Origin: Ifrita kowaldi
Lineage: Eukaryota; Chordata; Aves; Passeriformes; Cinclosomatidae
Assembly: GCA_013398055.1 (NCBI GenBank)
Contig: VZRS01015169.1
Location: 641,973 to 705,972, forward strand
DNA: 64,000 nucleotides
Direction: 5' to 3'
The notes under the pieces were generated by a model, which was not told where the DNA came from, made no database searches, and saw only the letters and a list, made by a program, of their open reading frames with translations. Below are positions 50,901-63,762 of this stretch, one piece after another. Both the position numbers and the translations under genes were made by a program. How positions within the stretch are numbered: position 1 is the first letter of the stretch; the number at the start of each line of letters is the position of its first letter.

Positions 50901-53900
50901 TCTCTTCTATCCTTGCTGTTGGAAACACGCCAGGCAGTTTTATACCATCATTTAAATTTATTTGTGACCTGAAAAAGTTGTGTTGCCCTTGAGACAATTG
51001 ACTTTTTAACTTCCAGCTGAAAAGTTTGGTGGTATTTTAGGAGATACAGGGATGGATATTATAAAAAGTTTTCTGATGAGATGGAACTCCTCAATCCAGT
51101 CCTGGCAGCAGGTCCCACCTGAGAGCTGTGTTGAAAGGTTTTTCCTGATGCTTGAACTGCTCTTATTTGACTGGCATCCTATTCTAAACCAAACATATTC
51201 CAAAAATATTAACCAGCACTGTTTTTCATAGCCCTGGGCAGTGGAACTCAAAAGCAAATGTTTGCAGGGAGTATCCCTTCAGCCTAGGGATGAGACTTCT
51301 TGTGACAGATAATGTCAAGGATGTGTTGGTAGGGAAATAGAATGGGAAACTTCTGCTGTTTTCTGTGCCATGCCATTTGGCAGCTAATGCCCTCTTTCTG
51401 GTAGGTGCTTTTGGTGGCTCTTATGTGTGGAATGACCAGCCAGGGACACAGAACAGGTTATTAACCTGCTTTTTTTACAAGTTCTCTCCTGGCAGAAGTG
51501 TCCTCTTTGCTGCACTTGTAACTGGCCTATTGCAGAGTCTTAAGTGCTCCAGGCCTTTCATTTCCCTGAAGCCATGCAAACAGTGGGCAAAACACTGTGG
51601 AATTGCATTAGTAAATTCAAATCTGTTTTGTGGTTTTGTCCTTTGCCTGTAGATAAGTCAGTACTAGCTGTTAAAGAACTCAGCTTCTGGATTCCGCTCC
51701 TGACCTGTCTCAGAATCTGGCATTAGGTAAGACAACAAAAAGTGGTCTGGTTCCCAGAATAATTTGCAGAGAAATGTATCATCTCCAGGTGTGCCAAATG
51801 AGATTATACTTATAAGGCAGGTGAGTGAAGACTTCTCTGAGACTCCACAAGCAAGCCAGCAGTTGTTGAAGGAGTAGGACTTACGCCTCTGGTCCATGAT
51901 AACCTGGCTGTGCATTGTAAAAGAGACCCAAGCCTGTTTGCCAAAGGATTTGATGTCTCCTGCCATTTTTACAAGGTGCCATTTGCTATATCCATCTTGT
52001 GCTTTATCTGAGATGTGTTACAGCCCTCACCCCCCATCTCCAAATTACCCAGGCTGAGCTATGGGGGGGCAGTGAAGCAGGGTGGAAGGTTTAACAACTC
52101 CTTTCTCTGTTAGGAAAAGAGTCTTTTAGGTCTTAAGATACAATGCAAGCGTGTATCACCATGTCTGAATTTCTTCCTGATGGCTTTCCTGCAAGTTGCT
52201 TTCTGTAAAGCAGGGTAGGAAGTATTGAAACAGGAATCAGCGTTTCACCAAAGATGCAGTTAGAACACAAAGTTTATTCTCTTAACTCTCAATTTTCTAT
52301 GGTCTGACTGGCATTAAAAAGTCTCTCTTTGATGAAGATTTGTAAGGCTTTGTTGCTAAGAACCAGAATATGCATTTGGAAATTCTGTCGAGTGGCTTTG
52401 GAGATGTGTATCCCTAGAGACTGTTTCAATTTCCATATTCATTAAACTGTTCTGTGGTGCCCGAGAGACCCAAACCCTTGAATAATACAGCTGTGGAAGC
52501 TGGGAAAGGAGACATCAGGATCAAGCAGTGCTTTCACCATCAATTTAATCCAGTCTAAGTCTGTGTGACCAATAGGTCAGTCCTGTTCCTGACTGAAAAT
52601 GCTTTTCTTCCTCTGTCCATCTTTCTGCCTTGGCCACACATTGCCACTCTTTCCTGTGTCCACAGCAGTGCTGACACAGTGTGCAGGGAGCTGTTCTGCT
52701 GAAAAGTAGGAGAAAAAATGACTCTATGATGGATCAGGTTCTTTTTAGATGTAGTGCTGACACAAGGGAAGGGAAAAGACATGGTTTGGGGCCGGCAAAC
52801 TGCTCAATATTTCTTATTAGCTTATTAGGCCATCGCTGGAGATGCCTCCACAAATATAGTTTCTCTGCCTGAAAATAATCTTTTTAAGGGCCATTTTGTG
52901 CCATCCTGTAGAATTCTCCATTTGGTATCTCCTTCTACGAAATTTAATGGGATTATTTTAGAAGGTAGAAAGATCTGCTTTCTCTAGAGCTTCACTTGCA
53001 AGGATGGCAATGACCATCACCTGTTATTTAAACATCATCAGGGTGATGAGTACATGAGCTGGTTAACTGTGGCTCATCCTGTTGTCCTTTGAAGTGAGTG
53101 GATATCTTTTATTGACTTAATGGGCAACAGATAAGGCCTTGGATGAAAGAGCCACTATTTTACTAGAGGCTACTTGTTTCTGTAGGTTGCAAAAATAAAT
53201 AATCCCAGACACTTTCAAAGATGGCTGGGGTTGGGCAGCACATAGCTTTTTTGTGAAGTTTTATTTAAAAGAAAAATAAATTTCTCATAGTCAAAGGGCT
53301 GCTGGCTGACCTGACCTTTTCAGACTGAAAATGGTCCTTGAAAGGAAAAATAAGATAATGATAATAAAAACTCTCCTAGCCATTACTAGACTGCTGCTGA
53401 AAGGGATTTGGCAAAGGCTGAAGAAGTGTCAGAGTGAGAAAGCACCATCTCTGCTGGAAGATGATGGTCTCTGACCTGGTGCCCTGTGAGGCTGGAGAAA
53501 TCTCCACTGATTCCAGCCAGAGTGAGGGTGCCTGACAACCAAGAGAACTGTTTAGAGCACAGCCCTGGAGTTTCACACAGTTGATGTTGTGTTACATGGG
53601 AACGTACTGTCCTTAAGAAACTATCTTCAACAAATCATGTAATAAATATGTATAAATGTATAGCACAGTAAATGCAATTTCTTAGTGGGACACATCCAGC
53701 CTTTGGTGCCAGCCATGCTCTCTGAATCTCTTTATATGCTGAAATGGTATATTTTGGGCTGTGCTTTTCAACAAATAAACCCTTCACCCCCACACATATC
53801 TCCCAGCTCTTCTGCTCAGCTTCCTTGCAGATGATATCTGCTTCATTAGCTGCCTGATGAATGGTCTGAGCACATTAGCATCATTTTATCGAGCCAGTAA

Positions 53901-54005
53901 CTATGAGCCTCACCCTGCAGAGCTGTGTAATATCTGTCACTGGGAGGTTTCTAAAAGGTTACGCAAACTTCTGTCAGGAATAGTTTAGGTGTGGGGGGCA
54001 AGAAG

Positions 54006-54056
54006 ATGGACTAAATGGCTTCTGAAATGCCCTTCTAGCCCTGCAATATCTTAATT
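54006..54056 (+). mobile_element. Possible old CR1-like 3' fragment
   Basis: AAGATGGACTAAATGGCTTC, then 'tgaaatgcccttctagccctgcaatatctt', is reminiscent of the older CR1 end 'ttggactagatgacctct...ggtcccttccagccctg...attct'. It is diverged and short, so confidence is modest. Confidence 0.4.
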
Positions 54057-55937
54057 TAAAACCCTGCTATAGAAATAGGACATGATTTCTATGACAAGCA
54101 TATCTGGGAGGCTTAGTTGAGAGGGGGACTGTTCAGAGGCTGCAGCAACACATTCAAAATGTCAGTTGCAGCCCAGCGGGTCACTGCTGGGTGCAGCAGG
54201 AAGGAACAGCAAGGATTGTCCCATCTAACCTCAGATATTTGCGTGGAAGTGAGTCTCTACAAACTCAGCAGGTGTGGGTGGAGAAACAGATGCAGTTCAT
54301 GTGTCCTACTCTGAACATCTGGGATGTGCTGGAACCATCTCCTGGTTTTCTCTCTGGTGGTCAGCATCCCATGCTGCAGCAGGTTGACCAACAGCAAAGG
54401 AAGTCCTTTGACCTGGTTAGTATGAGAACGCAGTGCCTTTTTCATTTCCAGTGGGACACAATATTCATCCAAACACTTTTTTATCCAAACACTTTATGTT
54501 TGTAAACATTGCTAAGGGTTGTCTCTGTCTTCCTCCTGCTGATGGAGCTCCTCATGGCTCTCTGAACTTCTGCCATCATTCTGTCCATCTTCTGCAGGCA
54601 TCTGTCCACTGCAGGTCACTCTGCTCACTGGCCTAGCACTGGACATTTATCTTAACACATTTGGGCTACAATTCTGGTTTACGTTTAAATAGGTTATTTA
54701 AATACTTAGTAAAATGTCATTTATTCTGATTCGTTGCAAATATTGATGATATATTTTTGCTGAATTCTGGCTTTCATTCAGTAAACCTCTTCAGTTCATC
54801 CTTAATTTCCAGATGGCTTTGGCAGTGTTCCAAACTCAGCTTCTGGTGGTTGAAACCTGGTGCTTGAATTAGATTCAAGATGCAAATAGCCTGATTTTCA
54901 GAAAGTCTGAATATATGCAGCTGCCTTGTGAAGTTCTAAGTAATGCAATTAGGGCTGGGATTCTTACTGCCAAAAAAACCTCAAATGAATTAGGGGTCCA
55001 GAAAAGAGAAATGTGGCAGAATACACATAAATGTCTTTAGGAATTTGGGGATTTAGGAATAATTAGAAGCCTGGCTCAAGTTTTCAGCTGAAAATCACTG
55101 ATATAAGTAATTTCAAAGGAGGTTAAAGAGGAATGCACTCATGTTGGGGAGAAGTGTAGAGCTGGACATTAGGTCTGGAGGAGTGATGTGACAGCCCTGC
55201 TGACACAAGGGTCTGCTGCTCCCTCATGGGCTGCTGTGATAGGAGCGCAGAGGGGCAGCAGGGATATTTGGGATGTAATTACAAATAATGAGCGTGATAA
55301 AAGAGGAGGAAGGGATAGAAGCTCAAAACTAACAAGACAAGAAATGGGAGCTTGCTTCTCCTTTTCAAAGCCTGAATTAGAAGTGACTGATAAGCAGCTC
55401 CTGAAAGCTCTGGAGTAGTTTTGAAGTGTTGAAAGCGTAGTCCCTGAGTGTGCTAATGCTATGGATGCCAGACATGGGAAACAGCTACGCAGGGAGAATG
55501 CCTTGTCCCTGCATCTGCTGTCTTTTGGGGTGACATTTCTTGGTGTATCAGGGAAGTGAAAATGTTGACTCATTTTCATTGAGATTAGTCTGAGGGGAAT
55601 AGCAGTAGTGCTCAGTGAGGTTGGATTCCCTTCTTATCTCTGCCTGTAGTCATTCTTTCCTTAAAAGAGGCTTTTATTTGTGAGGAGGGTTGGTTGGTTT
55701 TGTTTTTTTTAATAAATACGTAGCTAATCCCTATTGTACATGTAAATATAGACAGCACAGAGGTCTGTAAAGATTATGGATGCCCCTTTTGGCAAGCAGT
55801 ATCTTTTAATAGCATTGTGTGCAGTTAATCGGGTTAAGCAAAAGTATCAGTGGAACAAGAAGTCCACGTTCAGGGAAGGAGTGTCAGACCTCTGGAGAGT
55901 TGTTTGTTAGTAATATTGGGCAGGTAGCAGAGAAGAG

Positions 55938-55984
55938 TGTTGTTGTTGTTTTTTTGTTTTTTTTTGTTTTTTTTTTTTTTTTTT
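55938..55984. repeat. Poly-T tract
   Basis: TTG trinucleotides passing into nearly pure T with two single G interruptions. It could be the reverse-complement poly-A tail of an inserted cDNA, but no matching body was recognised on its left. Confidence 0.85.
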
Positions 55985-57575
55985 AATTTGCCTTAGTGAT
56001 GTCTGTGGTTGGAAAACAACAAGGAGTAGAGCAAGCTGTTAAATTGCAGGAGCCTTTTGCTATTGTGTTTCACAACAGATATGGTAAATGCTCATTGCTC
56101 CTGGTCTTCATCCAGTGTTTTCTGCCCAGGCTGAGTGTTCAGTGCGTTGGGAACTGGTTGTAAGGCCTTATGCCCTCTCTGCTCTTCAGTTCTAATTACG
56201 TGGAAGGAGTGCAGGGCATCTCCCATCTATGTGAGGGGCAGGAATGAAAAAATTGGTGCAGAAAAATAGGAAAGGCCTTGAAGAGGGTGTTGCTCTTTGT
56301 CATGAAGAAAGCTCATTGCTTGGGGGTTGTCTGGAAGAAAGCTCTCCAGTCAGTGGAGAGGAAAACAATACTTGTAGAGTTTCAGAAATGCCCTGAAATA
56401 GGCATTTACTTTGAGAGGATCTGTGTCCTGGAAATGCCTGTGTCAGTCAACTGTTGTGGAGGACTGTAAGATGTCTAGCTCAGATGTAGTGGTCTGGAAA
56501 CATCTAATGTTATGTGCAGTGGGTCTGGGGAGCTGGGCAAGGGGGGCCACTTGGTACCACTTAAAGTGAAGATGAGAATTTTATGAGAAGGGGCAATGGA
56601 GCTGCAGGGGACACAGGGTGGGACACACCTTGCTGAAGTGTTGCTCGGCCAGCTCGTGGCTGGCTGGGAGCTGGGTGAGGGCTGCAGGGCAGGAGGTGTG
56701 GGTGTCCCAGGGAGTCAGGACAGCTCTGCTGGAGCTTTGCACAGGGTGTGTGCGAGGGTGCCGGGCCCACACCATCAATCCCATATTGATGGGTTTTGAG
56801 CATAGGACTCTGGAAAAATTCTGTTGTGTTTTCCTCCCCCTGGCAGAGCTGTGACCAGTGCACCATCTCTTTGACGTCATGTGCATGCACGAGGGCTTCT
56901 TTTTGGGCACGGTGCCCTTCAAAGAGAGCGTGTGTAGGTCAGAGAGTTTCTCATTACAGTTTTGCATGGTACTGCAGATGTGATTTCACTAATTCTCCAA
57001 GAACAATAAAGCAGAATTCAGCACAGGGCAAAGCAAATGCAGAGGCCTATTTTTGGTAGCATTTTTCAGGTTACTATTAACCTTTAATTTGAAATTTAAT
57101 GCTGAGGACTACACGTTGATCCTGAGCAGTTTCTTGGAACAGCATCAATTTTCCATTTAGAAAATTGCATTTTTTCCAAGTTTAACCCTATGTGGGATGT
57201 TGTTAGTTTTTTTCTGAGAGACACTTTCTGATGGAAACTTACTCTTTGGGTCTGAAATTCAAACCAGTTTTGCCAAACCCTAGGAATTATGATCAATAAA
57301 ACAGGAAATTCTGTAGGAAATTACAGCTGAACTGGGGGAGGGACATATTTAGAACATGAAGGGTAAGAGCAGAAAAGTAATAAAACAGAGTCAGAATTAC
57401 AGTTAAAATTAAAACAGGCCTGTGGCCAAATGTAAAGATACTATATGAGTGGATGATAGTGGGAAAAAAACGTTGAAAGCAAAGCCAGAGTAGTAGCTGG
57501 CAACAGCTAACATCTGGCAATGGATTTGCCATGAAATTCATTTCAGAGAACTGGTGGGTGAAGAAATTTTTCTGT

Positions 57576-57638
57576 CATGGAGTTGGAAGTAGACAATCTT
57601 TAATGTTCCTTTCAACCCAAGCTGTTCTATGATTCTGA
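57576..57638 (+). mobile_element. CR1 LINE 3' end fragment
   Basis: Short plus-strand CR1 end: 'catggagttggaagtagacaatcttta', then 'gttcctttcaacccaagc' and the tail TGTTCTATGATTCTG. It is strongly 5'-truncated. Confidence 0.88.
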
Positions 57639-58108
57639 AGAAATCCCAGCATAATGCAATGGCATTTTTCCATTGGGAGACAAAGGTGGCGTAAGTGTCC
57701 CATGCTGCTGAGGAGGCTCCATGGTCAGCCTTCTATATTTGGAAGTTCAAATTCCTGAGGCAGATTAGAAGCACTGAGCCTGGTAAGCAGCATTAATGGG
57801 CAATTTCCATGCCTGCAAACACTGTGTGTGATGGAAGGTGTGGGTGCTGCAGCCAAGGTGTGCTTCCAGCTCATAGGGATGGACCTGAGCTACGCTGGGG
57901 GCTGAGGGCAGCACCATGGCTGCTAAACCAGCTTGAGATGCTGGATCATGTAGCTGAACCACAGCTCCCTGCAGTTACATTCGCCCACCATAAGTAGCCA
58001 CAGTGGTTAATTTAAAGTTGACGTTGCGGGCTGCTGCCGTGCCTGTGATGCAGCACAAATGTACTCTGGGTATAAAAGATGGATACAGCTGGGCCCTCAG
58101 TAGTTGTT

Positions 58109-58276
58109 TCATAGAATCACAGAATGGTCTGCGCTGGGAAGGGACCTTAAAGAGCTCGTGCCAAACCCTGTGCCATGGGCAGGGACACTTTCCACGGTCC
58201 CATGTTGCTCAAAGCCCCATCCAACCTGGCCTCGAACACTTCCATGGATGGGGCATCTGCAGTTTTTCTGGGCAAT
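58109..58276 (-). mobile_element. CR1 LINE 3' end fragment, reverse
   Basis: Minus-strand CR1 3' end with the reverse tail TCATAGAATCACAGAATGG, 'gctgggaagggaccttaaag', 'ccctgtgccatgggcagggacac', CCCATGTTGCTCAAAGCCCC and 'tttttctgggcaa'. It stops at a T run, immediately followed by a second CR1 end in the opposite direction. Confidence 0.93.
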
Positions 58277-58296
58277 TTTTTTTTGCAGATTCTTTG

Positions 58297-58367
58297 CAGG
58301 AGGGTTGGAACTAGGTGATTTTTATGCTCCTTCCTGCATAGACCATTCTGTGGTTCTCTGATTCTAA
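58297..58367 (+). mobile_element. CR1 LINE 3' end, head-to-head with neighbour
   Basis: Plus-strand CR1 end: 'ggagggttggaactaggtgattttta', 'gctccttcctgcatagaccatt' and the tail CTGTGGTTCTCTGATTCTA. It lies 20 bases after the minus-strand copy. The pair therefore has both 3' tails facing outward and forms an imperfect inverted repeat of about 60-bp arms. Confidence 0.9.
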
Positions 58368-61357
58368 GACAGTAGCATTGGTAGCTGGCAGAGATTTTTG
58401 GAGCTCTGCATGGGTGTGTGACCAAAGGCAAAAGTTAATTTGAAGAGTCTTCAATACAGTCACTTATCAGATAAACAGCCATGTCCACAGAGGTGTTTTC
58501 AGACATAAAGCTGAGTTGAAAGTCAGAGAACAAACAAACAAAAAATCCCACCCCAACCACACTTCCACAAGGGAACTGAGCACAGTACAGGGAAAAGTAA
58601 TGGAAAGAGACCAGATAGAACTCTTGTTCTGCTGTACGAACTTTGTGAGTCTTGTGACTCCTCTGTGAACACTGTTGCACACAGGGATGGGGTGGTCGGG
58701 GGGAAGGGCATGTGTTGTGTCCATCTCTCCAGAAACCTCATCTGACTGGTTAAAGCTGAAGAGGTTTCCATGGAGGGATGGAAACTTGACTCATCTGCCT
58801 GAACATGGAAGGAGAGCAGAAGCCTTGTATTCTTTATAATTTTTGTTGCTGTCCTGAATTTTGAATCCCTGTTGATAGTTGACAGCTATCCAACCATTAG
58901 AGGGGATGTTTCTGCACTGCATGATGTGTCCCTCACACCTGCCCCACTTCTGGGACCCACTTTGGCTGCAGAGGGAGTGCATTGCTGGCTCAACATCACT
59001 GAAGTGTGCTTTGAGAGGGTGGCTATGAGGGCAACCTGGATTGTTGACACCAAACTGCTCTCTGTAATTTTTTTGACCTGATATTAAATAGAAAATGGAT
59101 CTGAAAGTGAGTCAGAGTGCTTCAATATCCTTCTCTTTGCTTCACTCCAGTCTTGTATATTTAATTTAATAGATAAATTTTTTCTTATGTCGTATGAACT
59201 AGGAGATGGATCTATTACATTTAATGTATTCTGGTCACCTTACAGGCAGATGTCATACCAAGATGATTCAGGACTTTTTTTTTAATGTATTCCTGAAAGA
59301 TTGCATAATGAGATGAAAGAGGGAAAACACATATTATAATTGAGTATATTTGTTGAGTTGGGAGTGTGTTACATCATATTTTGTGTGTTGATCTGGGTTT
59401 GGTTTTTTTGAGACAGTTTTCCTTGCCACTGTGCTGCGAGTTAGGTTTCTAAACCATCGATTGAGCTACAAAGATAATTATCCAGCTTTGAAAATATTAA
59501 TTCCAGAGAAATCAGATTATTATTTGCACCTGTATGCAAAATAGCAAAGGCTTTAATGATGTTTAGGTAGAACTTTATTAACATCTGAATATCTCTGGAG
59601 AGATATGGTAACAGTAGGAGAAGTATTAAACTCGGTATTGTTTGTTTTTCTACAAGTAAATGAGAATTTCAAGTCTTCTCCATGTGAGTCAGCTGAATAT
59701 TTGCAGGAATTAACTAATCTGTATCAGAGCCAGCATGGATCCACTCTTATGCAGCTGATCCCCCTTGTTCTGCTTCATCATGTACGATGTCAACTGCAAG
59801 GGAAGGAACAGGGGAAGATTGCCCCCAGAATAATGCCTGTGTGCACAAAGCAGCTCCTCCTAGGGTAGCAGAGCGTAGGGCCTGATGTCTGCAGTCATGG
59901 CAGGAAGGCAGTTTCTGCTGCCTCTTGGGTGGGGTTTGCTGTAGTGAGAGTGAGCTCTACCAGCTAAAGAGCTCCTGGGCTCGTGCCTTGGGCTGCAGAC
60001 ACGGCCACTGCCTTCCCTCCTTGGTTCTTGGCCAGTGCTGCCAGGAGAAGACAGATAAATTGAAAGGAGCCAACCAGACTCTATGGATCACCACACCAGG
60101 CTGCCCTAAAATGATGTACAGAAACATCGAGCCTGTGGCTAAATTTTCCTTGGCCCCATGAATTTTTGTGTTATTTTTATGGGCCATGAAGGGATGTGCA
60201 GTATTGGAGGTGGGGTTTCCCTGAGGAAATGGAGAAGATTCCATCCAAATTAAGTGGCTAGTTTCCCTCTGTAGCCAGTGGGGAGAAAGAAGTGGTTCTA
60301 GGATGGGTTATCTCCTTGTCCCCTCTGCAACAGGTGTCTAAAATAGGCACATGGCCAGTGTTTTACCTTGTGTACTGCAGAGGGAGCTGGGGGTGGCCTT
60401 GCCCATGTGGAGCCATCTCGAGGAGCTTGCCAGGACGTGTCATTTGAACAGAGGTCTGTTCCCTCTTAAGAAAGTCATTGGCTGTTTCTGCCAGCTCCAC
60501 CCAAACTCTCTCTTGGTACCAAACTGGTTGGAGAATGAGATGTTGCTGAGGTTTATTTTAATCATAAACTTCTGGGCTATGAATTTGAAAACAGAGCTAT
60601 AAACACAAAACTAAATATGTAATTAAATGTGAGTCTGGATTTTATGTGGGATCTTAGTCAATACTGTTAATGAGATGAATAGCTAGTATTCTTTCCTGGC
60701 TAATGCTAGGAAGTTTCTTACTGTTTTTCACTGAGTCTGCCCAGGGCTTATCTCAGCCACAGAGACCATGGGACTGATCTCCCCTCACACCATTGTTCTG
60801 CACTGAGGTACTCCTCAGAGCTGACCCTGGGTGGTGTTTTCAGAGGCATCCCAATACTGGGTTTATCTGCCCTAATATGCCTGTGATTCCTCTGAAATTG
60901 CCAAAGAGGGAAAGGCACTTGCAGAAGGAATCATCCCGTCCATCTTAGACATCCAGCCTATCATGGGATGACTCAGGCTCTGAGTATGGCTTGTTCCATC
61001 GATCAGGGAGGAAGCCTCGCTGGCTGCTGTAGATCAGCTACTGTGATGGACAGAAGTTTTCTATCAATCCTGCTGTAAGAGACTGGGAAAAAAATTCTAA
61101 TGGAATCTGCATCCTGTCTATCAAGTGCTTTTGCAAATCCCACCTTCTGCCCTAGCATTTGTGCTGCACAGCTTCTGATGAGTGCTGTGCTTGCTCTGTG
61201 GTGATACACGGCAATCATCAAAGCTGCACAGTATGTTCCACGCCAGCTACTTCCTCTCTGGTTTAATTACAACTGAGTTTGCTAATCCCAGTCTTGATTA
61301 ATGAGCTTAATATGCAAATGTTATGATGAAACTGAAACTCTTTGTAATTGCTTGCAG
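58368..61357. other. End of intron 1, no gene seen
   Basis: Unique intronic sequence. The last 100 bases contain CTTGATTAATGAG and similar possible branch-point strings ahead of the exon 2 acceptor. No other exon was recognised. Confidence 0.6.
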
Positions 61358-61478
61358 ACAGATTACCACTTCGAGTACACAGAGTGCGACAGCAGTGGCT
61401 CCAGATGGAGGGTGGCTGTCCCGAATCCGTCAGTGGAGTGCTCTGGACTACCTGACCCCGTGAAAGGGAAGGAATGCA
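61358..61478 (+). CDS. ELAPOR2: ELAPOR2 coding exon 2
   Basis: This 121-base exon encodes 40 residues plus the first base of the next codon. It starts TDYHFEYTECDSSGSRW and ends CSGLPDPVKGKEC. From memory this block is highly conserved at the N-terminus of the ELAPOR family. The CSGLPDPV-GKEC ending fits ELAPOR2 better than ELAPOR1, which I recall as CTSLPDPVKGTEC. The residues lie in the luminal/extracellular part just after the signal peptide. The two cysteines inside the block and the final one probably form disulphides. The acceptor is TGCTTGCAG|ACA and the donor is TGCA|GTATGT, both good. The 5' phase is 0 and matches exon 1. The 3' end is phase 1, where an A would begin the Thr or Ser codon that follows in homologues. 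Exon 3 is beyond the window. No stop or frameshift is present inside the exon. Confidence 0.93.
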
Positions 61479-63762
61479 GTATGTTGTGACTTTTCATTTT
61501 ACAGACTGTTACCTGCTTTTTGTGCTATTTGCCTTTGTAGGGCTTCCTAGGTCTGCCACTGATGTCCCGAGTTTCCTTGAGTTGACCTTCCCCTCCAACC
61601 TGACTTTCTGTCTCCTGGAGATGTGGAGTGGGGATTGTCTTTGCAGTGTATCTGTGCAAGTCACTGTCTGTACAGGTACCCTTTTATGCTGACTCACAGA
61701 CAAGGCACCCCCTGAAGAGGTATGGTTGCTTGTCTTGAGCTGCCCTGCTCCCCAGTTCTGCAGCTCTCCAGTTCATTTGTAGCTGTACTGGCCAAATGGT
61801 GACCAGGAGTGGTCAAACTATATTTGCATAGTGTCCAGGTTCTCATTGCTTTCATTATTTAGCTAATTCATAAGCTGAATGCATAAAGAATGGTAGATGT
61901 CTTACTTGCCTGAGTTATTTTTATGATGAAGCTCCTGCATTTTCTTTATTTATGCATTTATTTTTTAACAACTTGGAGTATTTTCATATCACTTGGTTCT
62001 GCATTTTTTTTAATGTTGAAACACTTCTTTGCATCAGGGATATAAATGAACTGCTGCTCTGCAAACACATCCCTGACTTGTTTTGTAGCTTCCCAGTCTG
62101 AATGCTCTTTCCCATCACACTTCCTTTCTCTAGCAATTCTCTCCACAAAAGATCTAGCAGTAATTTATACCAGGGGTATAGATTATTGTATCTGACAAAT
62201 AGGATGAACAATGGCAACATCTTTGCAGTTCTGTTGGAGCAGAGGTGAGATTTACTCACTCCTGACTCTCCTCTGCTAAAGGTTTATTTTCGTTTCTTTA
62301 TGTTCCAGTGTGAGGTACATAAATGTTTTCTGTAGCAGTGTTGATCACTGGAAGGTTTCTGACTGCTTGCAAGCATCATTTGTCAATGTGTCATTCCTGG
62401 TATTTGGGTTTAGTTTCCAAGGTTTTAAATCTTGAATCTCTGTATATGCTTAGGAGGTGCTTTTTCAATTACAGAAATACAGACCTGAGAAGCACCTCAG
62501 GTGATCCCATAATTCATCCCCCAGCCCAAATAGCTGTAGTGGAAATGACTGTCATTCATGGCTGATGTTTGGCTGGACTGTTTTCAGGCACCTCTTGTAA
62601 TGAAGAGCCCAGAAGCTCTCCAGATATTTGCTCATATATTTTGTTCTTTTCATTTTCCTTCCCGTTAAAGATTTTTCTGCTGTTGAATCCCCTTGTTATA
62701 CTTCAAGCCTATCACTTTTTGCTGCCTGCACTATAAAGGAGCAGATAGTTTTATTTCTTCTGCTGCACAACCACTTTTGGTGTACCCTGGAGTACATAGG
62801 TATAACTTGTTTTTTCTGACATACATTATTTCTTCTTAAATCTTGTGATAAATGGTTTAAGGTCCAGGAACATTACACTATCCTCAACTTCTGCTACAGA
62901 TTTCAACAAATGGTTCCCTTCCCTCTTCATTGTCTATTACTTGTGCCTGTTTCTGGTCTTAAATCAGTAACAATGAGAATTCAGCTGGTTTATAACAATA
63001 GATTAATCTCTGGCTTCTCAATATCTGGCCCCTGTGAGACAAGGTGAAAACTTCTCCCAGCAGATGGGCTCTGATATTATACACCAAAATACAGGATTCC
63101 GTTAAATACACTGGAAAATTAATCTCCTTCTTGTAATGTTGCTGTTAAATCCCATGGCAATTCAGTTGGTTTGAGAAGCAGTCAGATATTTGGCTTTTTT
63201 ACTGAACCCCTCAGATCTCATCTCCCTGGACTCTTGGAGTTCTGTCTTTTTTTTCTGTCTGTAGTAAATTAACTGGCTTCAGCAGCTGTCTGGCTATGTT
63301 CTGATGACAAAAGTAATTTTAAGTTTCTCATCTCTTAGTCTTTCACCTTTTGCTTAAAGAACAACCAATGTTTCAGCCTCAAAACATGAATCTGTCAACA
63401 ACAGTCAGTCACTGCAGAAATGTGCAGGGAACCCTTCTCCCATTCAGCTTGGCTAATGTGGTGGTTTTTACTGTAAAATATTTTAGCCAGAGTAGAGTTT
63501 GCCTGACAGTCCATTCTCCAGTGGGTGGGATAAACTGGGAGAGGCAGCTTTTGAAAATTGACTGCCCTACAAATCTCTAGAGTTTGCACATGGGGGTCTG
63601 TTGTCAATGATGAATTGTGTTGAAATGAAAAAAGATATCTCATTACTGTCTTGTCATATTCTCTAAGCTGGTGGCTTCTGTCTCATCTGACAGCACAGCA
63701 GCTCGACCAAAGACATCTTACACTAAAAACATGCATTTCTGCAGCCTAAGGAAAACAAAAGG
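61479..63762 (+). other. ELAPOR2: Start of ELAPOR2 intron 2, no gene seen
   Basis: It begins with the strong donor GTATGT. The rest is AT-rich unique intronic sequence, with no exon, RNA gene or clear repeat recognised up to the GC-rich boundary at about 63,763. Confidence 0.75.

Larger units (their letters stand above)
47882..57575. other. Intron 1 part, no gene seen
   Basis: Unique intronic sequence apart from the candidate conserved stretch at 50,540-50,900, a possible old CR1 trace at 54,006 and the poly-T tract at 55,938. The longest frames (136 codons minus near 55,169; 144 codons plus near 48,942) resemble nothing known and lack paired splice sites. Confidence 0.6.
13586..61357 (+). 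other. ELAPOR2: ELAPOR2 intron 1 (about 47.8 kb)
   Basis: The interval between the two coding exons. The acceptor end is good: a TGCTTGCAG site directly precedes exon 2. The donor end reads GGGAGA, one base away from the strong donor GTGAGA. A long first intron is usual in this kind of vertebrate gene and often holds enhancers. It contains the repeats and candidate elements listed below. No other gene was recognised in it on either strand. Confidence 0.75.

Noticed and set aside
61358..61478. Assignment of exon 2 to ELAPOR1 instead of ELAPOR2
   Set aside because: The family block alone would allow either, but the CSGLPDPV-GKEC ending and the PNP residues fit ELAPOR2 as I remember it better than ELAPOR1. 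A database search would settle it.
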